A stretch of 33,022 bases of DNA from positions 1-33,022 of the forward strand of contig DATLUM010000060.1 of the NCBI GenBank assembly GCA_035533095.1, written 5' to 3'. The DNA is from Acidimicrobiales bacterium. Lineage in GTDB: Bacteria > Actinomycetota > Acidimicrobiia > Acidimicrobiales > Palsa-688. The notes beneath the pieces were generated by a model. That model did no database searches. It worked only from the letters and a program-made list of their open reading frames with translations, and was not told the DNA's origin. A program made the position numbers and the translations under genes. Positions 7,950 to 16,396 of the stretch are shown piece after piece. The stretch's first letter is position 1, and every line of letters starts with the position of its first letter.

Positions 7950-9206
7950 GTGTCCGAGCTTCGCCACCCCCCCGGCACATTTGACGTCCTGCCTCCCGAC
8001 TCGGCGCGCTGGGAGGCTTTCGCCGCGACGTTCGCGCGGGTGGTCGAAGCCGCCGGCTACGGCCTCATCCTCACCCCGACCTTCGAGGACGTCGCCGTCT
8101 TCAAGCGGGTCGGGGAGTCCACGGACGTCGTCCGCAAGGAGATGTACGACTTCGAGGACAAGGGCGGCCGGCACATAGCGTTGCGCCCCGAGGTGACGGC
8201 GTCGGTCGCCCGGGCTTTCATCCAGCACCGGCCGGCGCTGCCGTGGAAGACGTGGTACGCCGGCTCGAATTTCCGCTACGAGCGGCCGCAAGCCGGCCGT
8301 TACAGGGAGTTCCGCCAGGTCGGGATCGAGGCCTTCGGGACCGACGACGCGGACCTGGACGTCGAGGTCATCGCGCTCGGCTGGGAGTTCTACCGGGCGC
8401 TGGGCGTCAACCGGGTCGAGTTGCAGCTCAACTCGCTCGGAGACGCCAACTGCAGGCCCGCCTACCGCGAGCTGCTGCTCAACTACCTGCGCGAGCGGCG
8501 CGACGACCTCTGCGACGACCACAAGGAGCGCCTCGAGGAGAACCCGCTTCGCGTCCTTGACTGCAAGAAAGAACCCTGTCGTGACCTCGTCAAGGCCGTC
8601 CCGCTGCAGATCGACCACCTCTGCGACGAATGCAGCACGCACTTCGCCCGCGTGCGGCAGGGCCTCGACGCCCTCGGCATCGACTACACGCTGGCACCGC
8701 TGCTGGTGCGCGGCCTGGACTACTACACGCGCACCACGTTCGAGTACACCGGTCTGGCGCTCGAGTCCGCGCAGAACGGCATCGGCGGTGGGGGGCGTTA
8801 CGACGGTCTCGTTGCGGCGATGGGAGGACCGCAGACGCCGGCGGTGGGCTTCGCTCTCGGCGTCGACCGCACGCTGCTGGCCGCCGAAGCCGAGGGCGCC
8901 GTCCTCGGCCGCCAACCGGGTGTCGACGTGTTCGTGGTCGACTTCGCCGGCGGGGAGGCGGCCCGTGACCTGACCGCGGCTCTCCGGTCCGCCGGCATCA
9001 AGGCGGATCGGGCGTACGACAACCGCTCCGCCAAGGCGCAGTTCAAGGCGGCCGACCGCTCGGGGGCGCGCTTCGCGATCGTCGTCGGTCCGGACGAGGC
9101 CGTCGCGGGCAACGTCGGGATCAAGGACCTCCAGCAAGGTGGCGACCAGTCCACGATCCCGGCGGCGGGCGTCGTGGACGAGGTGCGCCGCCGGCTGGGC
9201 GGGTAA
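7950..9206 (+). CDS. hisS: Histidine--tRNA ligase
   Basis: 418 residues from GTG 7950. A class II aminoacyl-tRNA synthetase charging tRNA-His. The N-terminus HPPGTFDVLPPDSARW is the family start. Motif 2 is seen as WYAGSNFRYERPQAGRYREF, the histidine-binding motifs as GLDYYTRTTFEY and GGGGRYDGL, and motif 3 as AVGFALGVDR. A C-terminal anticodon-binding domain occupies about residues 325-418. Length is normal. rarA begins 6 bases after the stop, so the two are probably co-transcribed. Confidence 0.97.
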   Translation: MSELRHPPGTFDVLPPDSARWEAFAATFARVVEAAGYGLILTPTFEDVAVFKRVGESTDVVRKEMYDFEDKGGRHIALRPEVTASVARAFIQHRPALPWKTWYAGSNFRYERPQAGRYREFRQVGIEAFGTDDADLDVEVIALGWEFYRALGVNRVELQLNSLGDANCRPAYRELLLNYLRERRDDLCDDHKERLEENPLRVLDCKKEPCRDLVKAVPLQIDHLCDECSTHFARVRQGLDALGIDYTLAPLLVRGLDYYTRTTFEYTGLALESAQNGIGGGGRYDGLVAAMGGPQTPAVGFALGVDRTLLAAEAEGAVLGRQPGVDVFVVDFAGGEAARDLTAALRSAGIKADRAYDNRSAKAQFKAADRSGARFAIVVGPDEAVAGNVGIKDLQQGGDQSTIPAAGVVDEVRRRLGG

Positions 9207-9211
9207 CGGGC

Positions 9212-10513
9212 GTGCCGGCGGGAGAGGACGACCTTTTCTCGGCCGCGCTCGACGAGCGGCTCTCCTCCCAAGCACCCCTCGCGGCCCGCATGCGGCCGCT
9301 GACGCTCGAGGAGATGGTGGGCCAGCGGCACCTGCTGTCACCGGGCCGCCCGCTGCGAGCGCTGATCGAAGCCGATCGCCTGTCGTCTGTGATCCTGTGG
9401 GGACCGCCGGGGACGGGCAAGACGACCCTCGCCCAGGTGATCGCAGGGACGACGCACAAGGCGTTCATCCCGATGTCGGCAGTCACTGCAGGGGTAAAAG
9501 ACGTGCGCGACGCGGTGGCGGCCGCGCGGCAGCATCTGGCCGAGCAGGGCAGAGGCACGATCCTGTTCCTCGACGAGGTACACCGGTTCAACCGGGCGCA
9601 GCAGGACGCGCTGCTCCCGTCGGTCGAGGACGGCACGCTCGTGCTCATCGGTGCGACGACGGAGAACCCCTTCTTCTCCGTGAACGCGCCGCTGCTCAGC
9701 CGCTCGACGCTTTTCAGGTTGGAGCCGCTCGACGACGAGGCGGTGACCGAGCTGCTCAGCAGAGCGCTCGAGCGCGAGGGGACCGAAGCCGAACCGGACG
9801 CGATCGCCGCGTTGGTCGCACTCGTCGACGGCGACGCCCGGGCTGCGCTTACCGGTCTGGAGGTCGCGATGGCGATTGCCGGTGGAGCGAAGGTCACGGT
9901 GGCGGACGTCGAGGCCGCGAGGAGCGCGCGAGCGATCCGTTACGAGGAGGACGACCACTACGACGTGGTCAGCGCGTTCATCAAGTCGATCCGCGGTTCG
10001 GACGTGGACGCCGGCCTGTACTGGCTGGCACGCATGCTTGCCGCGGGCGAGGACGCGAGGTTCATCGCGAGGCGCCTCGTGATCCTTGCGAGCGAGGACG
10101 TGGGGATGGCGGACCCGCAGTCGTTGCTGATTGCCGACGCGGCAGCCCGAGCGGTGGAGTACGTGGGGCTCCCGGAGGCGCAGCTGAATCTCGCTCAGGC
10201 GGTGGTGCATCTCGCGAGCGCCCCGAAGTCGAACACGGTGACGACGGCTCTGGGCGCCGCGCAGGAGGATGTGGCGTCACAGCCGGCGGGTCAGGTGCCG
10301 GCGCATCTTCGGGACTCCCACTACCGGGGAGCCGCCCGGCTGGGGCACGGGAAGGGTTACCGGTACCCCCACGACGACGCGCGCGGCTGGGCGGAGCAGC
10401 AGTACCGCCCCGAGCATCTGGAGGGCAGGGTGTACTACCAACCGTCCACCCACGGCGCCGAACCAGGACGGTTCGAGCGGTGGCTCCGCGACCGCCGGCG
10501 GCCGCCTGGGTAG
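9212..10513 (+). CDS. rarA: Replication-associated recombination protein A (RarA/MgsA AAA+ ATPase)
   Basis: 433 residues from GTG 9212. An AAA+ ATPase related to clamp loaders and RuvB that acts at stalled replication forks. Seen: MRPLTLEEMVGQRHLL near the start; Walker A GPPGTGKTT at about residues 64-72; Walker B ILFLDEVHRFNRAQQD; sensor 1 LIGATTENPFFSVN; then the C-terminal tetramerisation region with DHYDVVSAFIKSIRGSD and DPQSLLIADAAARAVEYVG. The protein ends with the family's YYQPSTHGAEPGRFERWL. Length is normal. Its place before the DUF948 gene and alaS is the common actinobacterial arrangement. Confidence 0.95.
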   Translation: MPAGEDDLFSAALDERLSSQAPLAARMRPLTLEEMVGQRHLLSPGRPLRALIEADRLSSVILWGPPGTGKTTLAQVIAGTTHKAFIPMSAVTAGVKDVRDAVAAARQHLAEQGRGTILFLDEVHRFNRAQQDALLPSVEDGTLVLIGATTENPFFSVNAPLLSRSTLFRLEPLDDEAVTELLSRALEREGTEAEPDAIAALVALVDGDARAALTGLEVAMAIAGGAKVTVADVEAARSARAIRYEEDDHYDVVSAFIKSIRGSDVDAGLYWLARMLAAGEDARFIARRLVILASEDVGMADPQSLLIADAAARAVEYVGLPEAQLNLAQAVVHLASAPKSNTVTTALGAAQEDVASQPAGQVPAHLRDSHYRGAARLGHGKGYRYPHDDARGWAEQQYRPEHLEGRVYYQPSTHGAEPGRFERWLRDRRRPPG

Positions 10514-10516
10514 TCT
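10511..10516 (+). promoter_or_regulatory. Candidate -10 element (TAGTCT) just after rarA
   Basis: TAGTCT overlaps the rarA stop codon and ends 8 bases before TTG 10525, again the geometry of a leaderless or near-leaderless transcript. No ribosome binding site lies in the gap. No -35 element is clear. Confidence 0.35.
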
Positions 10517-10524
10517 TTACAGCC

Positions 10525-10929
10525 TTGATCGCCAGCACCACGTCGACGGTTTGGCCGGTGGTGATAGCCGTGGCTGCCACGGTCGTCGTCGCGCTGCTGG
10601 CCATGGCCGCCCTCTCTCTGGCTCGCACCGCCGCGCAGCTGCGTGACCTGGCGTCGGAGCTGAGCGACCACGCAGAGGTCGTCCTCGGCGCCGTGGAGGA
10701 CACAGTGGTCAGGGCCCGTGCCGAGCTGGACCGGGTGGACGACCTGGTCGGCTCCGCCGAGGCGATATCGCAGACGGTTGGATCGGCCAGCCGGCTGGCT
10801 CAGGCGGCCGTGTCGACACCGCTGATCAAGATCATGGCGTTCGGCGCCGGTACGGCGCGGGCGGGCCGGCGCCTGCGGGGCCGGGACGAGCCGCCGCGAA
10901 GGGGTCGGCGTCTGCGGAGGGTGAGCTAG
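10525..10929 (+). CDS. DUF948-type single-pass membrane protein
   Basis: 134 residues if begun at TTG 10525; GTG 10558 would remove 11 residues. One membrane helix at about residues 10-33 (VVIAVAATVVVALLAMAALS) is followed by an amphipathic helical region (RTAAQLRDLASELSDHAEV and VRARAELDRVDDLVGSAEAI) typical of DUF948 proteins, and a basic tail. DUF948 proteins resemble methyl-accepting-protein coiled coils and have no proven role. The reading frame stays open far upstream across rarA, but that part is antisense to no function and is in the wrong frame for rarA, so it is not coding. It abuts the next gene without a gap. Confidence 0.75.
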   Translation: MIASTTSTVWPVVIAVAATVVVALLAMAALSLARTAAQLRDLASELSDHAEVVLGAVEDTVVRARAELDRVDDLVGSAEAISQTVGSASRLAQAAVSTPLIKIMAFGAGTARAGRRLRGRDEPPRRGRRLRRVS

Positions 10930-11169
10930 GTGTTCAAGCGGGTTCGCTGGATGGGCGCCGGTGCTGCGGTCGGCGCGGGCGCGGTCGTGTGGCTTCAGGC
11001 GCGGCTTCGCAAGTACACCCCGGCCGGCATCGCGGGCGAGGCGGTCGAGCGGGCCAGGAGCGCTATCGAGGAAGGACGGGCCGCGATGCGCGACAGGGAG
11101 GCCGAGCTTCGTCACTCCCATCTGCGCCCGCAGCGTCGCCAGCAACGGCGCTCTCCACACCGTAAGTAA
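10930..11169 (+). CDS. Small membrane protein, DUF6167-like
   Basis: 79 residues from GTG 10930, directly after the DUF948 stop. FKRVRWMGAGAAVGAGAVV forms a short hydrophobic N-terminal helix, followed by KYTPAGIAGEAVERARSAIE and a charged helical tail. The pattern and its position between a DUF948 gene and alaS match the small DUF6167 proteins of Streptomyces and relatives; this is recognition by context and short similarity. Function unknown. The stop codon overlaps the candidate alaS -10 element. Confidence 0.7.
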   Translation: MFKRVRWMGAGAAVGAGAVVWLQARLRKYTPAGIAGEAVERARSAIEEGRAAMRDREAELRHSHLRPQRRQQRRSPHRK

Positions 11170-11182
11170 TCTGACTGGCGTC

Positions 11183-13777
11183 ATGGATGCGAACGGGTTG
11201 CGGCGCGCTTTCACGCGGTTCTTCGTCGACGAGGGCCACACAGCGGTCCCGTCGGCCGGGCTGATCCCGCACCACGCCCGGGCCCCTCTTTTCACCAATG
11301 CGGGGATGAACCAGTTCATCCCCTATTTCCTCGGTGAGGAGAAGGCGCCGTTCCCGCGGGCCACGAGCATCCAGAAGTGCGTGAGAGTACGTGGAAAGCA
11401 TGACGACATCAACCTTGTCGGGCGTACCACGCGCCACCTCACGTTCTTCGAGATGCTCGGCAACTTCAGCTTCGGCGACTACTTCAAGGAGAGGGCGATA
11501 CCCCTCGCCTGGGAGCTGTTGACCTCGGTGTTCCGGCTCGACGGGGACCGCCTTTGGGTGAGCGTGTACAAGGACGACGACGAGGCGGCGGAGATCTGGC
11601 GCGACTCGATCGGGGTCCCCGCCGGGCGGATCCAGCGCATGGACGAGGACAACTTCTGGGAAATGGGCGAGACCGGCCCGTGCGGACCGTGCTCGGAGAT
11701 CTATTTCGACCGGGGCCCGTCCTGGGGCGCGGAAGGCGGGCCCGCCGGCGGGGGCGGCGAGGAGCGGTTCGTCGAGATCTGGAACCTCGTGTTCATGCAG
11801 TTCGACCGCCAATCGGACGCGACGTTGACGCCTCTTCCTCGGCCGAACATCGACACCGGTGCCGGGCTCGAGCGGGTTCTGATGGTCTTGCAGGACACCC
11901 CGTCGATCTGGGAGACCGATGTGCTTCGGCCGATCATCGCTCGTGCCGAAGCCCTGACAGGCCGGGCATACGGGGACGACCCGGAAGTCGACGTGTCGTT
12001 GCGGATACTGGCAGATCACGCGAGGTCGATGTCGTTTTTGATCTCGGACGGCGTGTTCCCGAGCAACGAGGACCGCGGTTACGTGCTCCGCCGCCTGATC
12101 CGCCGCGCGGTCCGCCAGGCGTACGCCCTCGGCGTCGAGCGGCCGGTCGCCGCGGAGCTGGTCGGCTCGACGATCGACGTGATGGGCGAGGCCTACCCCG
12201 ACCTGGCCCGCAACTCGGACTACGTCGCGGGCGTGGCGGACAAGGAGGAGGCGCGGTTCCGCACGACCCTGCGATCCGGGCTTTCGATGCTGGAAGCCGA
12301 GCTCGCCGGCGGCGGTTCAGAGGTCTCGGGAGAGGTCGCGTTCAAGCTGCACGACACCCACGGCTTCCCGGTCGAGCTGACCCGCGAGATCGCCGCCGAG
12401 CGCGGGGCGAGCATCGACGAGGCCGCGTTCGAGGCTGCGATGCGTCGCCAGCGGGAGCAGTCGAAGCAGTCGGGCCGGGCGAGGGCGGCCGGCGCCGAGG
12501 GGAGGCTGGCGGAGTACCACCACATCCTCGAGGAGCACGGGCCGACCAGGTTCGTCGGCTACAGCGACACGTCCGCTACGGCTCACGTGCTGGCGGTGCT
12601 GGAGTCGGAGACCGCCGGTCAGGTCGAGGTGTTCCTCGACGTCACGCCTTTCTACGCGGAGGGCGGCGGCCAGGTGGGCGACACCGGGACTATCGAAACC
12701 GACAGCGGACGTCTCAGGGTGCTCGACACGACCGTCGCCGTCCCCGGACTCACCCGGCACACGGCCGTCGTCGAAGAGGGTTCGCTCCATGAGGGTCAGG
12801 CCGCCACCGCTGCGATAGACGCGGAGCGGCGGGCCGATATCAGGCGCAACCACACCGGCACTCACCTCCTGCACTGGGCGCTTCGCGAGGTCCTCGGCGA
12901 CCACGTCAAGCAGCAAGGTTCGCTCGTCGCGCCGGAACGGCTGCGCTTCGACTTCACCCACTACAACTCGATGACCGCCGAGGAGATCGCGCGGGTGGAG
13001 GACCTCGTGAACCTCCGGGTGCTCGCCGACGAGGAAGTGAAAGTCTCGGTGATGTCGAAGGTGGAAGCGGACGCGGCCGGTGCGATCGCTTTCTTCGAGG
13101 AGAAGTACGGCGAGGAGGTGCGCGTAGTGCGCGCCGGCACCGAGTCGATGGAGCTGTGCGGCGGGACCCACGTTTCGCGCCTGGGCGAGATCGGTCCGCT
13201 GGAGATCGTCTCGGAAGGGTCGATCGGCTCGAACCTTCGCAGGGTGGAGGCCACGACGGGGGTTGGCACCCTTCATCGGCTCCGTGACGCGGAGAAGCGG
13301 GTCGCCGACGCCGCGGGCCTGCTCAAGGTGCGCCCGGACGAGCTGACCGAGGCGATCGAACGGAAGCTCAACGATCTCCGGGAGGCGGAGGCGAAGCTGC
13401 GGTCGGCCGAGCAAGCGGCCCTCGCCGGCCAGGCACGCTCGCTCGTCGAGTCGGCCTCGGACGGCTGGCTCGTGGCGAGAGCGGACGGCCTCACCTCCGA
13501 CCGCCTGCGGGAGCTGGCGATCCAGGTGAAGAATCTCGGTGGCCTGCGCGCCGTCGTCCTCGGCGGGAGCCCCGACGGGGAGAAGGCTGCCCTCGTTGCG
13601 TTGGTTTCGAAGGGAGCCACGCCTGGCGCCCCGGACCTGATAGGCGGCGCGGCCAGGACCGTCGGCGGGGGCGGTGGGGGTAAGAACCCCGAGCAGGCGA
13701 TGGCCGGCGGGCGCGATCCGTCGCGCCTCGACGAAGCCCTTGACCAGGTGCGCGAGCTCCTGCAGACCGCCGGATGA
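11183..13777 (+). CDS. alaS: Alanine--tRNA ligase
   Basis: 864 residues from ATG 11183, where the family N-terminus begins (MDANGLRRAFTRFFVDEGH); the frame is open further upstream but overlaps the two small genes. TAATCT at 11167-11172 is a possible -10 for a very short leader. Catalytic domain: LFTNAGMNQFIPYFLG, TTRHLTFFEMLGNFSFGDYF, MGETGPCGPCSEIYFDRG and IDTGAGLERVLMVLQD. Editing domain: RNHTGTHLLHW gives His557 and His561, ELCGGTHV gives Cys659 and His663, the four zinc ligands, all intact, so mischarged Ser/Gly-tRNA editing should work. C-Ala domain with the glycine-rich stretch GGGGGGKNPEQAMAGG near the end. Length and order are normal. Confidence 0.98.
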   Translation: MDANGLRRAFTRFFVDEGHTAVPSAGLIPHHARAPLFTNAGMNQFIPYFLGEEKAPFPRATSIQKCVRVRGKHDDINLVGRTTRHLTFFEMLGNFSFGDYFKERAIPLAWELLTSVFRLDGDRLWVSVYKDDDEAAEIWRDSIGVPAGRIQRMDEDNFWEMGETGPCGPCSEIYFDRGPSWGAEGGPAGGGGEERFVEIWNLVFMQFDRQSDATLTPLPRPNIDTGAGLERVLMVLQDTPSIWETDVLRPIIARAEALTGRAYGDDPEVDVSLRILADHARSMSFLISDGVFPSNEDRGYVLRRLIRRAVRQAYALGVERPVAAELVGSTIDVMGEAYPDLARNSDYVAGVADKEEARFRTTLRSGLSMLEAELAGGGSEVSGEVAFKLHDTHGFPVELTREIAAERGASIDEAAFEAAMRRQREQSKQSGRARAAGAEGRLAEYHHILEEHGPTRFVGYSDTSATAHVLAVLESETAGQVEVFLDVTPFYAEGGGQVGDTGTIETDSGRLRVLDTTVAVPGLTRHTAVVEEGSLHEGQAATAAIDAERRADIRRNHTGTHLLHWALREVLGDHVKQQGSLVAPERLRFDFTHYNSMTAEEIARVEDLVNLRVLADEEVKVSVMSKVEADAAGAIAFFEEKYGEEVRVVRAGTESMELCGGTHVSRLGEIGPLEIVSEGSIGSNLRRVEATTGVGTLHRLRDAEKRVADAAGLLKVRPDELTEAIERKLNDLREAEAKLRSAEQAALAGQARSLVESASDGWLVARADGLTSDRLRELAIQVKNLGGLRAVVLGGSPDGEKAALVALVSKGATPGAPDLIGGAARTVGGGGGGKNPEQAMAGGRDPSRLDEALDQVRELLQTAG

Positions 13778-13820
13778 CCCGAGCTGGGAGGCCAAGATTG
13801 ATCGCTGCGGGACTACGGAC

Positions 13821-14264
13821 ATGATCCCTGCTGGAAGGGTCGTGGGCATCGATCTGGGCTCGCGACGGATCGGTATGGCCGTGAGCGACTCGGCTCAGAG
13901 CGTCGCCACACCCGTGACCACGGTCAACCGGTCGGGCGACCTGTCGGCCGACCACAGCGCGGTCGCAGCAGTCGCCGAGGAATATGGCGCCGTGGGGGCG
14001 GTGGTCGGGTTGCCGCTGTCGCTCTCGGGTTCCGCCGGTCCCGCCGCTGCGGCCGTCCGGGAGGAGATCGAGTCGCTGCGAAAGGTGTTGCGCATCGAGG
14101 TCGAGACCGTCGACGAGCGCTTCACGACTCGGGTCGCCTCGTCCGGCATGCGAGCGGCGGGCCGCAAGGCGCGCCGTCAAAGAGAGGTCATAGACGCTGC
14201 CGCGGCCGCCGAACTGCTCCAGACATGGCTCTCCCGCCGGCGCTCCGCGGTGGGCGAATCGTGA
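13821..14264 (+). CDS. ruvX: Putative pre-16S rRNA nuclease / Holliday junction resolvase-like protein (YqgF/RuvX)
   Basis: 147 residues from ATG 13821. RNase H-fold protein implicated in maturation of 16S rRNA ends. Motifs: VVGIDLGSRRIGMAVSD with the first catalytic Asp, AVVGLPLSLSGSAG, IEVETVDERFTTRVA with the second acidic site, and the C-terminal EVIDAAAAAELLQTWL. Length is normal. No good ribosome binding site precedes ATG 13821, but it is the only start that leaves a normal N-terminus. The stop overlaps the mltG start (GTGA). The alaS-ruvX-mltG-aroE order is widely conserved in actinobacteria. Confidence 0.94.
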   Translation: MIPAGRVVGIDLGSRRIGMAVSDSAQSVATPVTTVNRSGDLSADHSAVAAVAEEYGAVGAVVGLPLSLSGSAGPAAAAVREEIESLRKVLRIEVETVDERFTTRVASSGMRAAGRKARRQREVIDAAAAAELLQTWLSRRRSAVGES

Positions 14265-15391
14265 GCGACCACCAGGACGTCCTGCCGCCGGGGTACGAGG
14301 AGTCGCAGCCGTGGCGCGGGCCGGCCCACAGCGCCCGCCACCGGCGGCGAGAACCGTCCACCGGGCGCAAGTGGCCGCGCCGTGTCCTCGCTGCGGCAGC
14401 CGCCTTCGTGGTAGTCGTCGCCGCGGTGGCCATATGGCTCGATTCGCAGATCAACCCGGGGGGCCACCACGGCCCGCAGGTGAGCGTGATCATCCCGAAG
14501 GGCGCGTCGACGAGCCGGATAGGCGACCTGCTCGCCAAGGCAGGGGTCATCCACGACGGGACTCTGTTCACCATCTGGGTCCGCCTGCACGGCGACGGAC
14601 CTCTCTACCCGGGCACCTATCTCCTGGACCGGAACTCGAGCTACGGCCCGGTCATATCGGCCCTGGAAGCCGGCCCCAAGATCTTGACGGACCGCCTCGT
14701 CATACCCGAGGGGTACACGGTCCAGCAGATCGCCAACGCGGTCGGCAAGCTCCCCGGCTTGAACCTCTCTTCCGCCAAGTTCATGGCTGCCGCGACCGAC
14801 GGCAGTGTCCGCAGCCGCTACGAGCCCGAGGGCGTCAACAACCTGGAGGGGCTGCTGTTTCCCGCTACCTACGACGTCCGCCAGGGTGAGACCGAGAGCG
14901 AGCTGCTGGGCCAGATGGTCGCGTCCTTCGAGGACCACGCCTCGACGCTCGGTCTCGATTCAGCGGCGTCGTCGCTGGGCATGACCCCCTACCAGGTGAT
15001 CGCTGTCGCATCGATCGTCGAGCGCGAGGCCAAGCGCGACTCCGACCGGCCCAATGTGGCCAGTGTCATCTACAACCGCCTGCGCGTCGGGATGCCGCTC
15101 GGAGCCGACTCGACCCAGACGTACTACCTGCGCCTCACCGATCCGGGGGTTCAGCCCACTGCTGCTCAGCTCGACACGGCCAGCCCGTACAACACGCGCA
15201 CCAACAAGGGTTTGCCGCCGACGCCGATCGCCAGCCCGGGTGTGCCTTCGTTGCGGGCCGCCACGTCCCCGCCGTCCACCAGCTACCTGTACTTCGTGGA
15301 GATCAACCCCGACGGCCGCCTGGGCTTCGCGTCCACCACCGCCGGCTTCATCCAGCTTCGGGATCAGTGCCGGGCCGCCAACCTCTGCTGA
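14261..15391 (+). CDS. mltG: Endolytic murein transglycosylase MltG
   Basis: 376 residues from GTG 14261, which overlaps the ruvX stop. MltG cuts nascent peptidoglycan strands at the membrane and sets glycan length. A cytoplasmic basic N-terminus of about 50 residues is followed by one membrane helix (VLAAAAAFVVVVAAVAIWL), a LysM-like part with VSVIIPKGASTSRIGDLLA and IPEGYTVQQIANAVGKL, then the catalytic region VASIVEREAKRDSDRPNVAS, where Glu254 corresponds to the family's catalytic Glu, and YNRLRVGMPLGADSTQTY. SPYNTRTNKGLPPTPIASPG completes the YceG signature. Length is typical of actinobacteria. Confidence 0.95.
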   Translation: MSDHQDVLPPGYEESQPWRGPAHSARHRRREPSTGRKWPRRVLAAAAAFVVVVAAVAIWLDSQINPGGHHGPQVSVIIPKGASTSRIGDLLAKAGVIHDGTLFTIWVRLHGDGPLYPGTYLLDRNSSYGPVISALEAGPKILTDRLVIPEGYTVQQIANAVGKLPGLNLSSAKFMAAATDGSVRSRYEPEGVNNLEGLLFPATYDVRQGETESELLGQMVASFEDHASTLGLDSAASSLGMTPYQVIAVASIVEREAKRDSDRPNVASVIYNRLRVGMPLGADSTQTYYLRLTDPGVQPTAAQLDTASPYNTRTNKGLPPTPIASPGVPSLRAATSPPSTSYLYFVEINPDGRLGFASTTAGFIQLRDQCRAANLC

Positions 15392-16278
15392 GCACGCAGG
15401 GAATCCCGTCGGCGACCACGAGCGTCGCCGGGATCATCGGCGACCCGGTCCGTCACTCGATATCTCCCGCCATCCACAACGCGGCCTACACCGCGCTGGG
15501 GATCGACTGGGTATACGTAGCATTCGAAGTGCCGGCAGGCAGGGGACCGGCTGCTGTGGACGGCGCACGGGCGCTCGGTCTGGCCGGGCTGTCCGTCACC
15601 ATGCCTCACAAGGCGGCGGTCGTCGAACGGCTTGACTCGCTGACGCCGACTGCAGAGCGGCTGGGGGTCGCCAACACGATCACCCGCCGGCCGGCCGCGG
15701 ATGGGGGATCGCTCCTGGAGGGCGACAGCACCGACGGGGGTGGATTCCTCGACGCGCTGCTCGGCGACGACGGGTTCGACCCCGCCGGCCGGCGCTGCCT
15801 GCTGCTCGGCGCCGGGGGAGCGGCGCGGTCGGTCGCCCTGGCGCTCGGCGAGGCCGGGGCTTCCAACGTCGCGGTCATCGGCCGGCGCCCCGAAGCCGTC
15901 AAGGCTTGTGCGGCGTTGGCCGGACCCGCGGGGGAGGCGGTAGCGCCATCCGAGATGGAGCCTTTCGAGGTTGCGGTCAGGGACGCCGACCTGATCGTCA
16001 ACGCCAGCCCGGTCGGCATGAGACAGGGCGATCGGCTCCCGTTCGATCTGGATCCCTCCTGGCTTTCACCGCGGCACGCGGTTGTGGATCTCATCTACCT
16101 GCCGGCGGTCACGCCGTTGCTTGCGGCCGCCCGCGGCCGGGGGGCCTTCACCGCGAACGGACTGGGGATGCTGATCAACCAGGCGGCCCGCCAGATCGAG
16201 ATCTGGACCGGCAGAGCCGCACCCTTGGAGGTCATGTCGGCGGCAGCGCTAGCTGCACTTTCGCACCGACCGGACTGA
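15367..16278 (+). CDS. aroE: Shikimate dehydrogenase (NADP+)
   Basis: 303 residues from GTG 15367, overlapping mltG by 25 bases; no later start leaves the N-terminal motif complete. It reduces 3-dehydroshikimate in the aromatic amino acid pathway. Substrate domain: VAGIIGDPVRHSISPAIHNA and LSVTMPHKAAVVERLD with catalytic Lys82; GDSTDGGGFLDAL carries Asp123. Nucleotide domain: LLLGAGGAARSVALALGEAG, IVNASPVGM. C-terminus: FTANGLGMLINQAARQIEIW. The 20-30 residue N-terminal extension before the first motif is slightly long. It is the last gene of the alaS-ruvX-mltG-aroE run. Confidence 0.95.
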   Translation: MPGRQPLLSTQGIPSATTSVAGIIGDPVRHSISPAIHNAAYTALGIDWVYVAFEVPAGRGPAAVDGARALGLAGLSVTMPHKAAVVERLDSLTPTAERLGVANTITRRPAADGGSLLEGDSTDGGGFLDALLGDDGFDPAGRRCLLLGAGGAARSVALALGEAGASNVAVIGRRPEAVKACAALAGPAGEAVAPSEMEPFEVAVRDADLIVNASPVGMRQGDRLPFDLDPSWLSPRHAVVDLIYLPAVTPLLAAARGRGAFTANGLGMLINQAARQIEIWTGRAAPLEVMSAAALAALSHRPD

Positions 16279-16325
16279 CCCGCAGCCTCTCGTGGGTCGA
16301 GTTGGGCTGCCGTTGGCGGGCGAGG

Positions 16326-16333
16326 CCCGATAA
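16326..16333 (+). promoter_or_regulatory. Weak candidate sigma-28/WhiG-type -10 (CCCGATAA) before the T4P genes
   Basis: CCCGATAA matches GCCGATAA at 7 of 8 positions in the aroE-DUF4388 gap, but no TAAA/TCAA-like -35 lies 15-16 bases upstream. If used, transcription would start near 16340 and leave a leader of about 57 bases that includes the GGAGG at 16384-16388. Listed because five other T4P gaps have the fuller motif. Confidence 0.3.
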
Positions 16334-16396
16334 GGCTTAGGTCGACCAGGGAGAATGCCGAATGAGAGAGCACCACTTCCATCGGAGGTTTTTCCC

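Noticed and set aside
7893-9341. 482-codon open frame on the minus strand across hisS
   Set aside because: Antisense shadow of a strongly conserved gene in high-GC DNA; translation is Arg/Ala/Gly/Val-rich without domains.
10468-10482. GGTTCGAGC resembling a tRNA T-loop
   Set aside because: It is inside the rarA coding end and no cloverleaf can be built around it.
9139-10524. Long upstream extension in the frame of the DUF948 protein
   Set aside because: It overlaps rarA in another frame and has no domain; only the part from TTG 10525 looks like protein.
10961-11182. N-terminal extension of AlaS by 74 residues
   Set aside because: Arg/Ser-rich frame-shadow of the two preceding small genes; the family N-terminus starts at 11183.
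12317-13849. 510-codon minus-strand open frame across alaS
   Set aside because: Shadow of alaS; no family features, low-complexity composition.
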